Assembly: GCF_030272615.1 (NCBI RefSeq)
Contig: NC_081408.1
Location: forward strand, 309,516,450 to 309,580,449
Reading direction: 5' to 3'
DNA from: Cryptomeria japonica
Lineage: Eukaryota > Streptophyta > Pinopsida > Cupressales > Cupressaceae
DNA: 64,000 nucleotides
How positions within the stretch are numbered: position 1 is the first letter of the stretch; each line of letters starts with the position of its first letter. Of this stretch, positions 46,984 to 58,785 are shown one piece after another. Position numbers and translations under genes: made by a program. Under the pieces are notes generated by a model that saw only the letters and a list, made by a program, of their open reading frames with translations, searched no databases and had not been told where the DNA came from.

Positions 46984-48598
46984 AAACTACAATATCGATT
47001 CAATTTTATGATAGTTTTTTATATTATTGTTGTGAAAGTTCATTTGTGAAATATTGTAATTTTTGCATTCATTTTATTATCGCTCTAACAATTACAACAT
47101 AATATTTGGCCAGGGAATATCATCAATGTTGGACATATTGTCATTAATGTCAAAGTGGTAAGATTGTGGTCCTTGATGTCAAAGGAGAATTGATGTCAAG
47201 ATAATATGAGGGCCCAACTTGATAAAGAAGATGGTAGTTCCTAGAAAGAAAATTGTGTTAATTATGTGAGCGATATACCACATCTCAAAAACATAACAAG
47301 GTAAGTTCTAAGTGCAGACATATATGCTCAATATTTTTATAGGATAAATTATAATGTGATGCATATTTGATGATGTTCAATTGCTATAGATACTCGTGTA
47401 TATGCAATTTTTTGTAGTAAGGCTACACTTCAAGAACTTAGAAGATGAGATAATAGCTGCTAAGATTTAAAATTATTAGTGAGCACTTTTAGATTTCATT
47501 CGGCTCTGAAATTCATGATATCATGGCCAGTTTGGGTTCCCCACATTAGACTTTTATAGAGAATGATATGATTTATAATCTACTCGATCCATGGGTATAA
47601 ATATAAGTCCACGTCTAGATTTGAAAATAAGAATTTTCGAACAACAATGATGTTTTAGATGATCTATTACATTGATGAAAATGTAACCAAGATTATTAAA
47701 AGAAGTCAACCAAGTACAATACTGGAAAGCTATCTCAGAAAGACCACAATAAGATAGAGATGATGTGGAGGGCTCTTACAGAATATGTTACATTATATTT
47801 TATGAGAAAATACTTCAAAAAGAAAGATATTATTGTCATGAAAGCAAGCATGGTAGTGTCAACACTGATTGAATAGTGCTCACAACATTGGTGATTAGAA
47901 ATGAAAAGAGTTGAACAAAAAATTGAATAGTTTGAGCATTATTCGACTCCTATAAAGAAATGGACAAGAAAGTAGCTATTCTCGAAGTCAAATCCAAAGT
48001 TTTAGCCAACATTATTGCAAGAAGTGAAGTGCTAGTGCAGCACGCTTGTGTTTTGGATTATATCATTGATATCCATCAATGAAGACATAGAGTGAGTATT
48101 CACACTAGTGTTGATGCTTGTGAACAAGATGTTATTGAAAAAAAAGTTGATTAATATTGATAGTCGAAGTTAATTTTTTGTTCTTGTTGTCAAGAATAGT
48201 CAAAAAGGCACGATGAAGAGGTATGCCTCATAATAACACAAGATTTATATAAGAGAGGTCAATCCATGAGATAAAAGCATTGTATGAAGTAATGAAGATA
48301 TAAAGAGAGATATATCAATAATGTGTGAAAATTATAGAATATATATACTGATCATTGAAGGAGAATAAAACAAAATGATATCAATAAAAAAGTGTGGAGA
48401 TATGTGAAGAAATATCAATAATGGAGATATGTGAAGAAATTTCAATAATGATGTGTTTAATGATAAGAAATATGTGAATATATCAATTATATTCTTTCAA
48501 AGAGATATATGTGCAGAGCAAATAAAGATATAATATAAATATAGGGGTCATTCAAATTAATCATAGAGTATGCACGAGTGAGAGTATATGGAGATTTG
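46984..48598. other. Old repeat sequence hosting the Copia element
   Basis: No gene. ATTGATGTCAAG and CAATAATGATGTG-like words and many short decayed frames suggest an older retroelement. About 47960-48060 reads on the plus strand like a fragment of a helical protein, without a family. It resumes past the Copia insertion at 55308. Confidence 0.4.
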
Positions 48599-48603
48599 AG
48601 AAG

Positions 48604-49684
48604 TGTTAGGTCCCGGAGACAACTAAGAAGAGGGGGGGGGGGGTGTGAATCAGTTGTCAAATAAATTCAAACCAGAAACCACTTAACCAAACTTAATGCT
48701 TAATACTGGTAAATCAAACTTAATGTTGGTAGACAGTTTATCAGTTAATTGTAGTACCGATAAAGATTAATGCATGAAATAGAAAGACAATAACATCCAC
48801 AACACATAACACCAATACATGTACGTGGAAACCCTGTAAGGGGAAAAACCACGGTGGGAAACCTTACCCACAATAAGATGATACTATTGCAGATAGTATG
48901 TGTATACAATAGGGGGTCTGCACATACAGAAAGGCCAAGCGCCTAGAGCTCACTGCTCAAACACAAATGGGAGTCACACTAACTACAATTGTATGGTTAA
49001 ATCCAATAATGATGTATTGCTTAAAATAGCATCTTCATATGCTAGTTTCAGTACCGGTGTAGTTCTGATATGTCTTCACAAAAACCTCCTTCAAGCTTCA
49101 AATGATGTCTGTGTGTATAGCTCTGCTTATTTTCACATATACCTTATTACAAATCTTTTTCCCAATCGCATATCGATCTTACAAATAAGATCTTACATAT
49201 ATACCAAAACCTAGGACCAAAATGTATAGGTCGACTTTACAAAAGATATTACAATAAAACAATTTACAAGTAAATCAATAACCAATGCAATATTTGATTC
49301 AAAATGTTGGCTTAATGCATTTACAACAATAATAAATCATCTTTATAACATGTCGTATTGATCTGGAATAGATAAGCCTGTCGGTGTTTATCTTGGACCT
49401 ATTTTCTAGTAACAACAAATATGCAAACACGAATATACCAATGAACAAATATCCAAGACAAAGTGTCCAAACAATGTCTTTGACATAACCAAGTGTTTTC
49501 CATGTCATTTCAAGTATTGGTGAATAATGTATCCTGCTGATGAATAAGATACCAGTGATTGTGCATAAAGTCACTTCCTTGCCGGTGAACATTGCCAAAT
49601 CTCCAAGTGCTAGTAGGCTTGACCAGAGTTGATAAGTGTTGACATCAATGACAAAACCATATCAACATATCCAAAATACCAACA
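48604..49684 (-). repeat. 3' LTR of the Copia element
   Basis: 1081 bases. It holds a run of 12 G near 48634 where the partner has 7, one source of length difference. The frames inside (for example 48900-49214) are shared with the partner LTR and are not genes. Confidence 0.95.
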
Positions 49685-50114
49685 ATCTCCCCCTTTGGCA
49701 TTGATGGCAACACAAGATGGAAAAACCATCAAAGTGCCAAAACATAAATGCCAAATACCAAAAACCAACAATCTCCCAAAAGAGATCATAACCAAAAATT
49801 AAAATTCAAGTACAGAGAGTAATCTCCCAAAATAACAATCTCTCCCCAAGAGATAAAGTCTCTCCCCCTAGGAGTAACATGTGTTTTTCTATATCAATCT
49901 CTCCCCCTTTGACATAAAATGCCAAAGCAATACAAAAACTAGGTTCAAATACAAATTACCAACTTATTCAATATACCAACTAATCCCCCTGAGAAGTAGC
50001 TCTCCTCATCAAAGTCGGAGTAAAAGATTTCTCTGTTTGTTTTGTCGGTTAATGACAAACATCAACTATCTAAGTTTCTACTGGTGGGGATATGACCCCA
50101 AGCTGATCTCTGAG

Positions 50115-51592
50115 CTATTCAAAAGTCTCCTTAGGCAAAGGCTTAGTCAAAATATCTACAATCTCCTCTTTAGTATTCACATAAACCAGTTTTACTTCTT
50201 TTGCTTCAACATTCTCTTTTAGAAAATTCAATTTGATAGAGACATGTTTAGCTTTAGAATGTAGTACTGGATTCTTAGATATATCAATTGATGTTGTATT
50301 ATCACAATAGATAGTTATAGGTTCTTTGCATTTTACCTTTATATCCTTCAACATTTTCTTAAGCCATAATACCTATGTACGGTTAGTTGTTGTTGCAACA
50401 TATTCTAATTCTGTTGTTGATAAATATGTGCAACTTTGTTTCTTACTTAACCAAGAAATTAATCTGCTTCCAAAAAAAATGCTCCGTCGGTGGTGCTTTT
50501 TCTGTCATCTACATCTCCTGCCCAATTTGCATCTGTGTATGCACATAATTTAAAGTTTTCATCTCTAGGATACCATAGGCCAAGATTTGTAGTGCCTTTT
50601 AAATACCAAAAAATGCTTTTTACTGTTGATTCAGGATTTTCTTTAGGATTACTCCGAAATCTTGAAACAATACATAGTGCACTCATAATATCAAGTCTTG
50701 TTTGTGTCAAATATAGTAGACCTCCTATCATAGATTTGTACCTAGTCGGATTAATAGGTGTAGATTCATCCCTTAGTGATAATTTATCGGTTGTAGTCAT
50801 AGGTGTGCTTACCGGTTTAGAGTTTTCCATGCCAAATTTCTTTAGTAACTCCTTCAAGTATTTAAATTGACTCAATAATATACCTTTATCAGACTGTGAA
50901 ATCTGTAATCCTAAAAAGAATTTTATCTCTCCAATCATAGACATTTCAAATTCTTGCTGCATTTCAATAGAAAAGTCTTTACATAATCCATCTTCTCCTC
51001 CAAAGACTATATCATCAACAAAAACTTCTATAACCAAGATGTCATCATTAGTCACTTTATAGTATAAGTTGTTGTCAGTATTACCTTTAGAAAAAACAAT
51101 CTTCAAAAGATATTTATCCAATCTAGCATACCAAGCTCTTGGAGCTTGCTTCAACCCATACAAAGCTTTCCTTAACCTACAAACCATATCTCTGTTATCT
51201 GTCAAAGAAAATCCATCAGGTTGCTCAATGTAAACTTCTTCTTCAAGATCTCCATTCAGAAATGTACATTTAATATCCATTTGATATACTTTGTAGTTCT
51301 TGTGTGCTGCAAAAGCCAAGAATAATCTGATTGCCTTAATTCTAGCTACCGGTGCAAAGGTTCCATTGTAATCAATTCCTTCTTTTTGTGAATATCCCTT
51401 ACACACTAGTCTTGCTTTATTTTTGATTACCTTACCATCTTCATTAATTTTTTTTCTGAATACCCATTTTGTTCCAATTACATTTTTGTCTTTAGGTCGG
51501 GGAACCAATGTCCATGTGTTGTTCTTCTCAATTTGTTCTAATTCTTCTTCCATAGCTTTAATCCAGTGTTTATCTTCACATGCCTCATTCAT
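50115..51592 (-). pseudogene. pol: Copia reverse transcriptase and RNase H
   Basis: The frame 51592-50459 spans almost all of the [62 protein letters not shown], then the catalytic box as FVDD ([15 protein letters not shown] is usual) and KPVSTPM, ending in [20 protein letters not shown] and [13 protein letters not shown] (start of RNase H). A frameshift and stops follow. RNase H resumes at 50354-50115 with IYCDNTTSIDISKNPVLHS and VDILTKPLPKETFE. Translated with the rest of the polyprotein in intact relatives, it makes the element's c[11 protein letters not shown] replaces the usual GSS-type continuation at the break. Confidence 0.95.
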
Positions 51593-51601
51593 TTATGTTG
51601 G

Positions 51602-52850
51602 TTAAATTTGAGAAATAAGACATACCTCTTCATTTTTTAGTCTTCCTCTTGTCATAACTCCTTGATACTTGTTCCCAATTATCTGATCTTCAGAATGATT
51701 TAATCTTACATACCGGGGTGTCTTTGTTTGTTGTTGTTCTTCAGTTTCAGTGGAATTTTCAGATGATACCGGTGTAACTAGATCTTCATTTTGTACCGGT
51801 GTAGGTTCATTTGTCAGTATCTCTATTGTCATTTCAGAGTCTATATACCTTGAAGTTCCTCTAAACTGTTCATCAATGTTCACATTTGTACTCTCAACAA
51901 TTTTCTGCAATCTCTTGTTAAAACATCTACATGCCTTGCTCTTAGATGAATAACCAGGAAATATTCCTTCATCACTTCTAGGATCAAATTTGCCAATATA
52001 CTCATCTCTTCTAATATAGCATTTACTTCCAAATATTTTGAAATATTTAAGAGTAGGAGTAATGTCAAACCATAGTTCATGAGGGGTCTTACCAGTTTCA
52101 CCTTTGATGTGAACTTTGTTGAATGTGTAGACTGCTATGCTTACTGCCTCTCTCCAATATACATGTGGTAGATTTGCTTCTGATAACATACTTCTAGCTG
52201 CACCCAAGATAGTTCTATTTTTTCTTTCTACAACTCCATTCTGTTGGGGTGTCCGGGGTGTTGATAATTGTCTTCTGATTCCATTTACTTCACAAAATGT
52301 ATTAAATTCCTTAGATGTAAATTCACTTCCTTGATCTGATCTTAGATATTTGATTTTCTTATCAGTTTCATTTTCTACCATCACCTTGAATAGCTTGCAT
52401 TTCCCAAGTGCTTCTGATTTTTCTCTGAGAAAAGTAACCCAACACATTCTAGAATAGTCATCAATGATTAGCATGAAATATCTATCACCTTGTAAGCTTT
52501 TCATTCTAGCTGGACCACATAAGTCAATATGAATTAAGTCAAGAGCACTATTGGATTTTTTTGGAATACTTTTAAAAGATGCTCTAACTTGTTTTCCAAA
52601 TTGACATTTCTTACATTTAACAATTTTAGGTAAGTCTCTAACTGCTTTAGTTGTACTGATTTTCACAATGCAATCAAAATTTACATGAAAGGGTCTCTTA
52701 TGCCATAGCTAACTTTCATCAATATGTGCAATCAAGCATGTCTTTTCATTGTTATTCAAATGAAATATATTACCTCTAGTTTGATTACCGGTTGCAATTT
52801 CCAAACCAGTTCTGTTCATAATTTTGCATTTCTCATTCTTGAATTGTAAC
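51602..52850 (-). pseudogene. pol: Copia integrase
   Basis: A pre-integrase zinc region (LWHKRPFHVNF then CKKCQFGKQ) leads to a full catalytic core: Asp in LIHIDLCGPARM, Asp in YLRSDQGSEFTSKEF and Glu in PQQNGVVERKNRTI, the last two 35 residues apart as in an intact DDE integrase. GKTPHELWF and GSKCYIRRDEYIGKFDPRSD follow, then the variable C-terminal stretch to 51602. Two stops precede the core (TGA at 52856-52858 and TAG before LWHKR); one closes it before RT. LWHKRPFH has Pro where LWHKRLGH is usual. Confidence 0.95.
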
Positions 52851-52855
52851 TGAAA

Positions 52856-53266
52856 TCATTTTTCAACTAATTGACCAACACTCAAAAGATTATGCTTTAA
52901 ACCTTCAACATAGTAAACATTGTCGATATTATGCTTACCATCAAGAGATATAGTACCTTTACCTTTGATCAAACAAGCTTTATCATCTCCAAATCTTACC
53001 AAACCTCCATTATATTCCTGAAAAGTCAAGAATTTACTTTTATCACTAGTCATATGATGTGAACATCTTGAATCAATGATCCATTCATCCTTAACTTCAA
53101 CTTTAGCTGCCAGGGCCTGCTCTATCAATTGAACAATAGGTGCCAGTTGATCTTCTGTTATAGCAACAAAGACCCATTCATTGTCTATCAGATCCTCATC
53201 AGAATCATCAGTGATTCCATCAACAAGATAAAAAGACTTGTCTTTATTCTTCTTAAATTTGTATCT
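52856..53266 (-). pseudogene. pol: Copia protease with altered active site
   Basis: The minus frame reads EWIIDSRCSHHMTSDKSKF, where Copia proteases have WIIDSGCSHHMT. The catalytic D-S-G triad is D-S-R, so this copy should lack protease activity even if the stops were absent. GLKHNLLSVGQL, the conserved end of the domain, is intact. The linker before it (FYLVDGITDDSDEDL) is in the same frame. Confidence 0.9.
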
Positions 53267-54176
53267 CTAATATTCAAGGTTAGGCTTGTATGTTCTTCTA
53301 GCTTCTTCTTTCAATCTTGCATGTCTATCAGGGCATCTTGAAGCCATATGACCAATCTTATTACAGTTAAAATATTTAAAGGGTGCTTTACCTTCATACT
53401 TACTTCCAACTGGACCTTTAGGCATTTTCCTTGCAAATAGTGTTTCAAGTTCTTCAAGTTCTTCATTTTCTCTCCTGCTTTCTTCAAGTTCTCTTGCATA
53501 AAAAGCTTTCCAATCAGATTTTTCAAATGGTGATGATGCAGATGAAGTTGATGCCTTAAAAGCTAAATCTGACTTTATAGTAGCAACAGGACCAAATTCT
53601 TCAATTTCAAAAGCTGAAAGTTTTCCAATCAATGTATCTCTAGTTACTAATGTATTAGGCATTGTTCTTAACTCATTTATAGCATTAAATTTCATTTTGT
53701 ATGCCGGTGGAAATTTCATCTTCACTTAAGGTTCCTCCACAACATTTAATACCCAAAACAATTTCATTAACTCTTTCCATAAAAGCAAAAATCCTTTCAT
53801 CTTCTTCCATTTTCAGATTTTCATACCTGACTCGGAAGCTCTCAAGTTTTGCAATTTTGACTGTGGAACCTCCTTCATTCAATTTTTCCAAATGGTCCCA
53901 AATAGCTTTAGTAGTAGATCTATCTGATAATCCAATGATTTGTTGATCTGATAATGCACTCAAAAGTGCTTCTCTTGCTTTGCAATCATTTTCCTCATCT
54001 TTTCCTAAGGTTGGTGGATTAGGTTGACTGGAAGTAGGAGTAGTATAGCCATTCTTTGTAACTTCCCAAATATCCTATCCAATGCAATTTAGATGTGTCT
54101 CCGTCCTGGTCTTCCATATGCCATAGTTGGTTCCATCAAGTTTAGGACTGTCCTTCCTGAAATAGTTAGAAGACAT
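53267..54176 (-). pseudogene. gag: Copia Gag with damaged zinc knuckle
   Basis: The ATG at 54176 opens MSSNYFRKDSPKLDGTNYGI, a Gag N-terminus, followed by LSDRSTTKAIWDHLEKL and SFRVRYENLKMEEDERIFAF of the UBN2-type Gag core. There is a stop after LNCIG and a frameshift near 53720, just before PPAYKMKFNAINELRTM. The CCHC zinc knuckle reads YFNCNKIGHMASRC, so its first Cys is a Tyr. A TAG at 53267-53269 ends the frame. Gag packages element RNA in family members. Confidence 0.92.
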
Positions 54177-54232
54177 TGGATCTCCTCAAGCTGTTAAACT
54201 TCTGCAGAAAAGGACTAGGCTGTGATACTAGT

Positions 54233-55307
54233 TGTTAGGTCCCGAAGACAACTGAGAGAGGGGGGGTGTGAATCAATTGTCAAATAAATTCAAACCAAAA
54301 ACCACTTAACCAAACTTAATGCTTAATACCGGTAAACCAAACTTAATGTCGGTAGACAGTTTATCAGTTAATTGCAGTACCAGTAAAGATTAATGCATGA
54401 AACAGAAAGACAATAACATCCACAACACATAACACCAATATTTGTATGTGGAAACCCAGTAAGGGGAAAAACCATGGTAGAAAACCTTACCCACAATCAA
54501 ATGATACTACTACAGATAGTATGTGTATTCAATAGGGGGTCTGCACATGCAGAAAGGCTGAGCGCCTAGAGCTCACTGCTCAAACGCAAATGGGAGTCAC
54601 ACTGACTACAATTGGATGGTTAAATCCAATAATGATGTACTGCTCAAAATAGCATCTTCATATGCTAGATTCAGTACCGGTGTAGTTTTGATATGTCTTC
54701 ACAAAAACCTCCTTCAACCTTCAAATGATGTATGTGTGTATAGCTCTGCTTATTTTCGCATATACCTTATTACAAATCTTTTTCCAAATCGCATATCAAT
54801 CTTACAAATAAGATCTTACATATATACCAAAACCTAGGACCAAAATGTATAGGTTAGCTTTACAAAAGATATTACAATAAAATAATTTACAAGTAAATCA
54901 ATGACCAATGCAATATCTGATTCAACATGTCGTCTTAATGCATTTACAACAATAATAAATTGTCTCCATAACGTGTCGTGTTGATCTGGAATAGATAAGC
55001 TTGCTGGTGTTTATCCTGGACCTATTTGCCAGTAACAAAAAATATGCAAACACGAATATACCAATGAAAAAATCTCCAAGACAAAGTGTCCAAATGATGT
55101 CTTCAACATAAGCAAGTGTTTTCCATGTAATTTCAAGTGTCGGTGAATAATTTATCCTATCAGTGAATAAGATACCAGTGACTATGCATAAAGTCACTTG
55201 CTTGCTAGTGAACATTTGCAAATCTCCAAGTGCCAGTAGGCTTGACCAGAGTTGATAAGTGTTGACATCAATGACAAAACCATATCAACATATCCAAAAT
55301 ACCAACA
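54233..55307 (-). repeat. 5' LTR of the Copia element
   Basis: 1075 bases, drives transcription leftwards in the intact element. It carries the same internal phrases as the partner (CCAAACTTAATG, GGGGTCTGCACAT, ATATGCTAG.TTCAGTACCG). The primer-binding site follows at about 54230 on the minus strand. Confidence 0.95.
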
Positions 55308-55312
55308 AGAAG

Positions 55313-55775
55313 AAGGGTATATAAAAACTTTTGAAGGAGAGTACATCTGGATAACAAAAAGACTTTTACAAAGAAGATCAAATTGACCGTCATCCATTGA
55401 AGAAGTGACATTAAGAAGGTGGAACCTTGATTTTGGAAGTTGGTGCTTCCTAAAGGAGAGATTGGTGTCTCTTGCTAAGTTGGTGCTTAAAATTTGGAGT
55501 TGGTGCCTACAAATTGAGGAGATTGGTGTCTCCTATGGGTTGGTGTTTATATGTTTGTATGAAGAATTCTATAAGAAATATTTTTGTGTGGTTTTCTCCT
55601 AGAAGAGTTTCCATGTAAACCATGTATTCTTCTTATGTTTCATAATTGTTAGATCTTATACAAATGATATTGTATAAATTAATATGCTTATAGTATTAAG
55701 TTTGAAAAAGTAGAAAATAGTATTATATTGATTGAACCCCCCTCTCAGTATAATCGCGTGCTCATCAATCACACA
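55313..55775 (+). promoter_or_regulatory. Interrupted host repeat with TATA-like site
   Basis: GGGTATATAAAAAC at 55316-55329 lies only 9 bases past the Copia element. Before insertion it followed TATGGAGATTTGAGAAG directly. Downstream, TTGGTGTCTC-type words repeat (about 55440-55550), and GATTGAACCCCCCTCTCAG near 55735 looks like the end of an LTR. I read this as the promoter half of an older LTR, split from its upstream half at 48603. Confidence 0.45.
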
Positions 55776-58299
55776 TTCTTTGATGTAATAAAGTGGTCTT
55801 CATTTTAAGTCCCTTGTTCTCCATAAAGAACTAGTGGAGAATGATGTGGTGCACATATATCTCATTAAGAATGCCACCCATATTTTCTATTAGTTGATCA
55901 ACAAGAGAATTGAATTTGTCATCACTAGAACCCACCTTATTAGAAACCTTATGGAAAATAAAGGACAAGTTGAGATTCCCAATGAACTCTTTATTAAAAC
56001 CAATATCTTATTTCCCTTCCTCTTGGTGTTTATTGTCTTTCCCCTTTTTGTATTGGTTAAGATCCTCTAAAGTAGAATTTTGCAAATCTTGAGCTCTGTT
56101 CCTTATAGACTCCTCTAGCCTAACATTATCAGTCTCTTCCACATTTATCCCTTCCTTCTTACTATCAATCTTTTTTTTTTAACACTTGGCTTCCCAAACC
56201 CTAGTAGGGCCCAAGGAATTTGACATAGGAACATCATAACCCACTTTTCTCCCCACACTCGTATGAACCATAGAAACTTCACTTGTACAACCATCTAAAT
56301 GAATAATTTATTAGAGAACAAAATATTTTGAGTCCCCATAATTTTAATGTTGTTATAATACATGTTGTCTTGTTTTCTTTAATGTATTGGTCACCTTTGT
56401 GTATCATATGTTTGTATTATACAAAAAAATTATATTTGCAAATGAATATGACTTAAAAATTAATGTACCAACTTTTTTGAAATTACTGTAATGTTATATA
56501 AAGATACACTTGTAAATTAAAATTCTTAGGGGTTGATATTTTTTGTAGCTAGTCTCTATGTCATTACAAATCGATATTAGTAAACTATGATACATTTTAA
56601 AAAACTATTTATTTTTTATTTTTTATGAAATATATTAAATCATTGCACCCATATGATTGTTATAAACTACTATATAAGTACCTTAAAATGTTATTAAATG
56701 GCATACATGTATAAATATGTATATACATATACAATTCAATGACGAATCGATGTTTAAAAACATATAATGAAATATAAATACATTTGTTGGTTGAAAATTT
56801 TGTAAGCTTATGAGGTTTACAAAATGATGGTTTTAGCCATAGCAGATGAGATTGAAGCTCTCCTAATTATAAAGGAAGGCTCCCCCTTTGAATATTACTC
56901 TAACTTTCTTAAAACCAAAATTCTAATTGTTAATCCTATTTTAAGCTTGGGTGTTACTTCATATCATTCTCTTTCTTTAGAATGGATGTTTATCATTTTC
57001 TCCTTTCAGAAAGATAATTAAAATTGAGAGAGATATTAATGACCTAAAAGAGTACGAATGAAATATACAAATAATAAGAATCAAAGTTTCCATGAAAGCA
57101 TAAATTCTTTCTTTTCTTCCTTGGGACGAGAAAATAGCATTGAAGCTCAAAGTCTTCAAAACACTATAATCTTATCAACCTTTAACCAATAACTTTTGTA
57201 GCCCAAAATGAACTTTCTCTGAGATAACAAAATAAAGCTCAATTTCTTTATGTTGCTATTTACATACAAATAGATAAACTTTCAGTACGATAACAAAGTA
57301 AATCTCAAAGTCTTTAAATGCTTATTTACATACAAATTATACTTTGCAAATGCTGAAATGTAACACAAAGTTTACAAAACAAAATTTGTGCTACACTTTA
57401 ACAACACTTCTTCACAATGCTTTTTATGAATAAAATAAATAAATCTAAAATAAGAATGACGTAAGAACACTCTCACCATAGACCTCAATGAATTCAACAC
57501 AAATTTTGAATGCCAAAGATGTTCTCTTATTTGATCAAGTTTGAAAAATAACAATATAAACTCAAAGTTTCACTTTTCTCTTCACTTCGGTAGAGTTTGG
57601 TTGCATAAAATTAAAGATAGTTATTACAAATATCTCCCTCATATATATAGAGGAGAAGCTATGAGTAAACCTAAGAAAAGTTACAACTAACTATGACTAA
57701 GTCAAAATTGAGTCCTACTTGACTTAGAACTTGTGCAAGTTCTAGATGCAAAAACATATGTACAAAATGACACTTGAAGTGTCGAATGCTTAGTAAAAAA
57801 ATGCACCTATAACTTCAAAAATATAAAACTACTAAGTGTCACCAGACACTCTATTATGATTTTATTCCGTTAAATCTTCGAACTTTTGTAGAGTAATCTT
57901 CATTTGGACTTCATCACAGCTTTGAGTATGACTCATCACAACCTTGACTCGAGTGAAGAATCTCCCATGCCAACATAACATCTCTTATGCTTCTTTAGAA
58001 GGGAGGCCAAATTGTCCAGATTAATGTGAATATCTATTAACTTATCAATTGAAGATATTGAGAAAAATTCTTTATCAACCTCTTCTCCTACTAGCAAGTT
58101 GAACTCTTTGATGATGGCGTCTTCATGAAGAGCCTTCTTGTTCTCATCAAGGAATCTACAAGGAAGCTCTGATATCTTTTCAATGATTTCCTTTCCTTTA
58201 TCAGTACATTCTTTTTGTTCCTTTCACATGTCTTTGATGAGCATCTCCAAAGTATCCATTCGATGTTCCAATGCTTCTCTTTGTTCAATATACATGTCT
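55776..58299. other. Intergenic DNA, no gene
   Basis: Short frames only. A stretch near 55930-56260 is low in A and carries many stops. TCATATATATAGAGGAG at about 57640 is TATA-like but has no associated frame. Confidence 0.4.
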
Positions 58300-58785
58300 C
58301 TTTAACACTAATACATTCAGAGCTGATTTCCGATGGCCGTTTGTCGGATTTGCGATGAATTTTTGTCGGAGTGCCGACAAAATCAACCATCGAAAACTTA
58401 GCGTCGGATTGGTCGATGATGCCATGCCCATCAAAAATACGACAATCCAATGGACTCTGCTGACGGTCAAAGAAGTCGTCAGAATCAGTAGATTTCATCG
58501 CAAAGCCGACGGTGATTTGGAACTTCACACTGACAGTGATGTTGTTTATCCAACGCTTGTGTCATCGGTCCATTCAGAGACATTGACGACTATCCGACTA
58601 TGAAGTGCCATCGCATGTACAACATCCTTGTTGGATGTTTGTGTCATTTGAGTCGGAAGTGTGACGACTCCAGAATATTTCACCAATGAGAATGCTATAT
58701 GTCTGTCGATTACATTGTCGATCGAAAGCTTGGTATTCGTCATAATTCTGACGATGATAATTTTTATCAAAAAATAACAATTATT
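58300..58785. other. CG-containing region with TCGG/CCGA words
   Basis: Unlike the AT-rich surroundings, this part is dense in TCGGA, TCGATGA, CCGAC and CATCG. It includes a perfect hairpin TTTTGTCGG-AGTG-CCGACAAAA (58361-58382). Overlapping frames on both strands come from this composition. It leads without a break into the tandem units at 58786 and may be the front of the same LTR or promoter. Confidence 0.5.

Larger units (their letters stand above)
48604..55307 (-). mobile_element. Complete Ty1/copia element, inactivated
   Basis: LTRs at 48604-49684 and 54233-55307 both run from TGTTAGGTCCC to AAAATACCAACA, flanked by a perfect TSD AGAAG (48599-48603 and 55308-55312). On the minus strand TAGTATCACAGCC follows the right LTR after two bases (primer site, compare TGGTATCAGAGCC) and AAAGGGGGAGAT directly precedes the left one (polypurine tract). 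The order gag, protease, integrase, RT, RNase H is that of Copia. One frame is kept from 53725 to 50459 with only four stops. In a 290-base sample the LTRs differ at about 23 sites by eye, mostly C/T and G/A. The LTR phrase GAGGGGGGGTGTGAATCA is reminiscent of Maximus/SIRE-type elements (from memory). Confidence 0.97.

Noticed and set aside
48900-49214. Frames inside the Copia LTRs (also 54616-54837, 49299-49598 and 54922-55221)
   Set aside because: They occur in both LTR copies and have no family; LTRs are not expected to code here.
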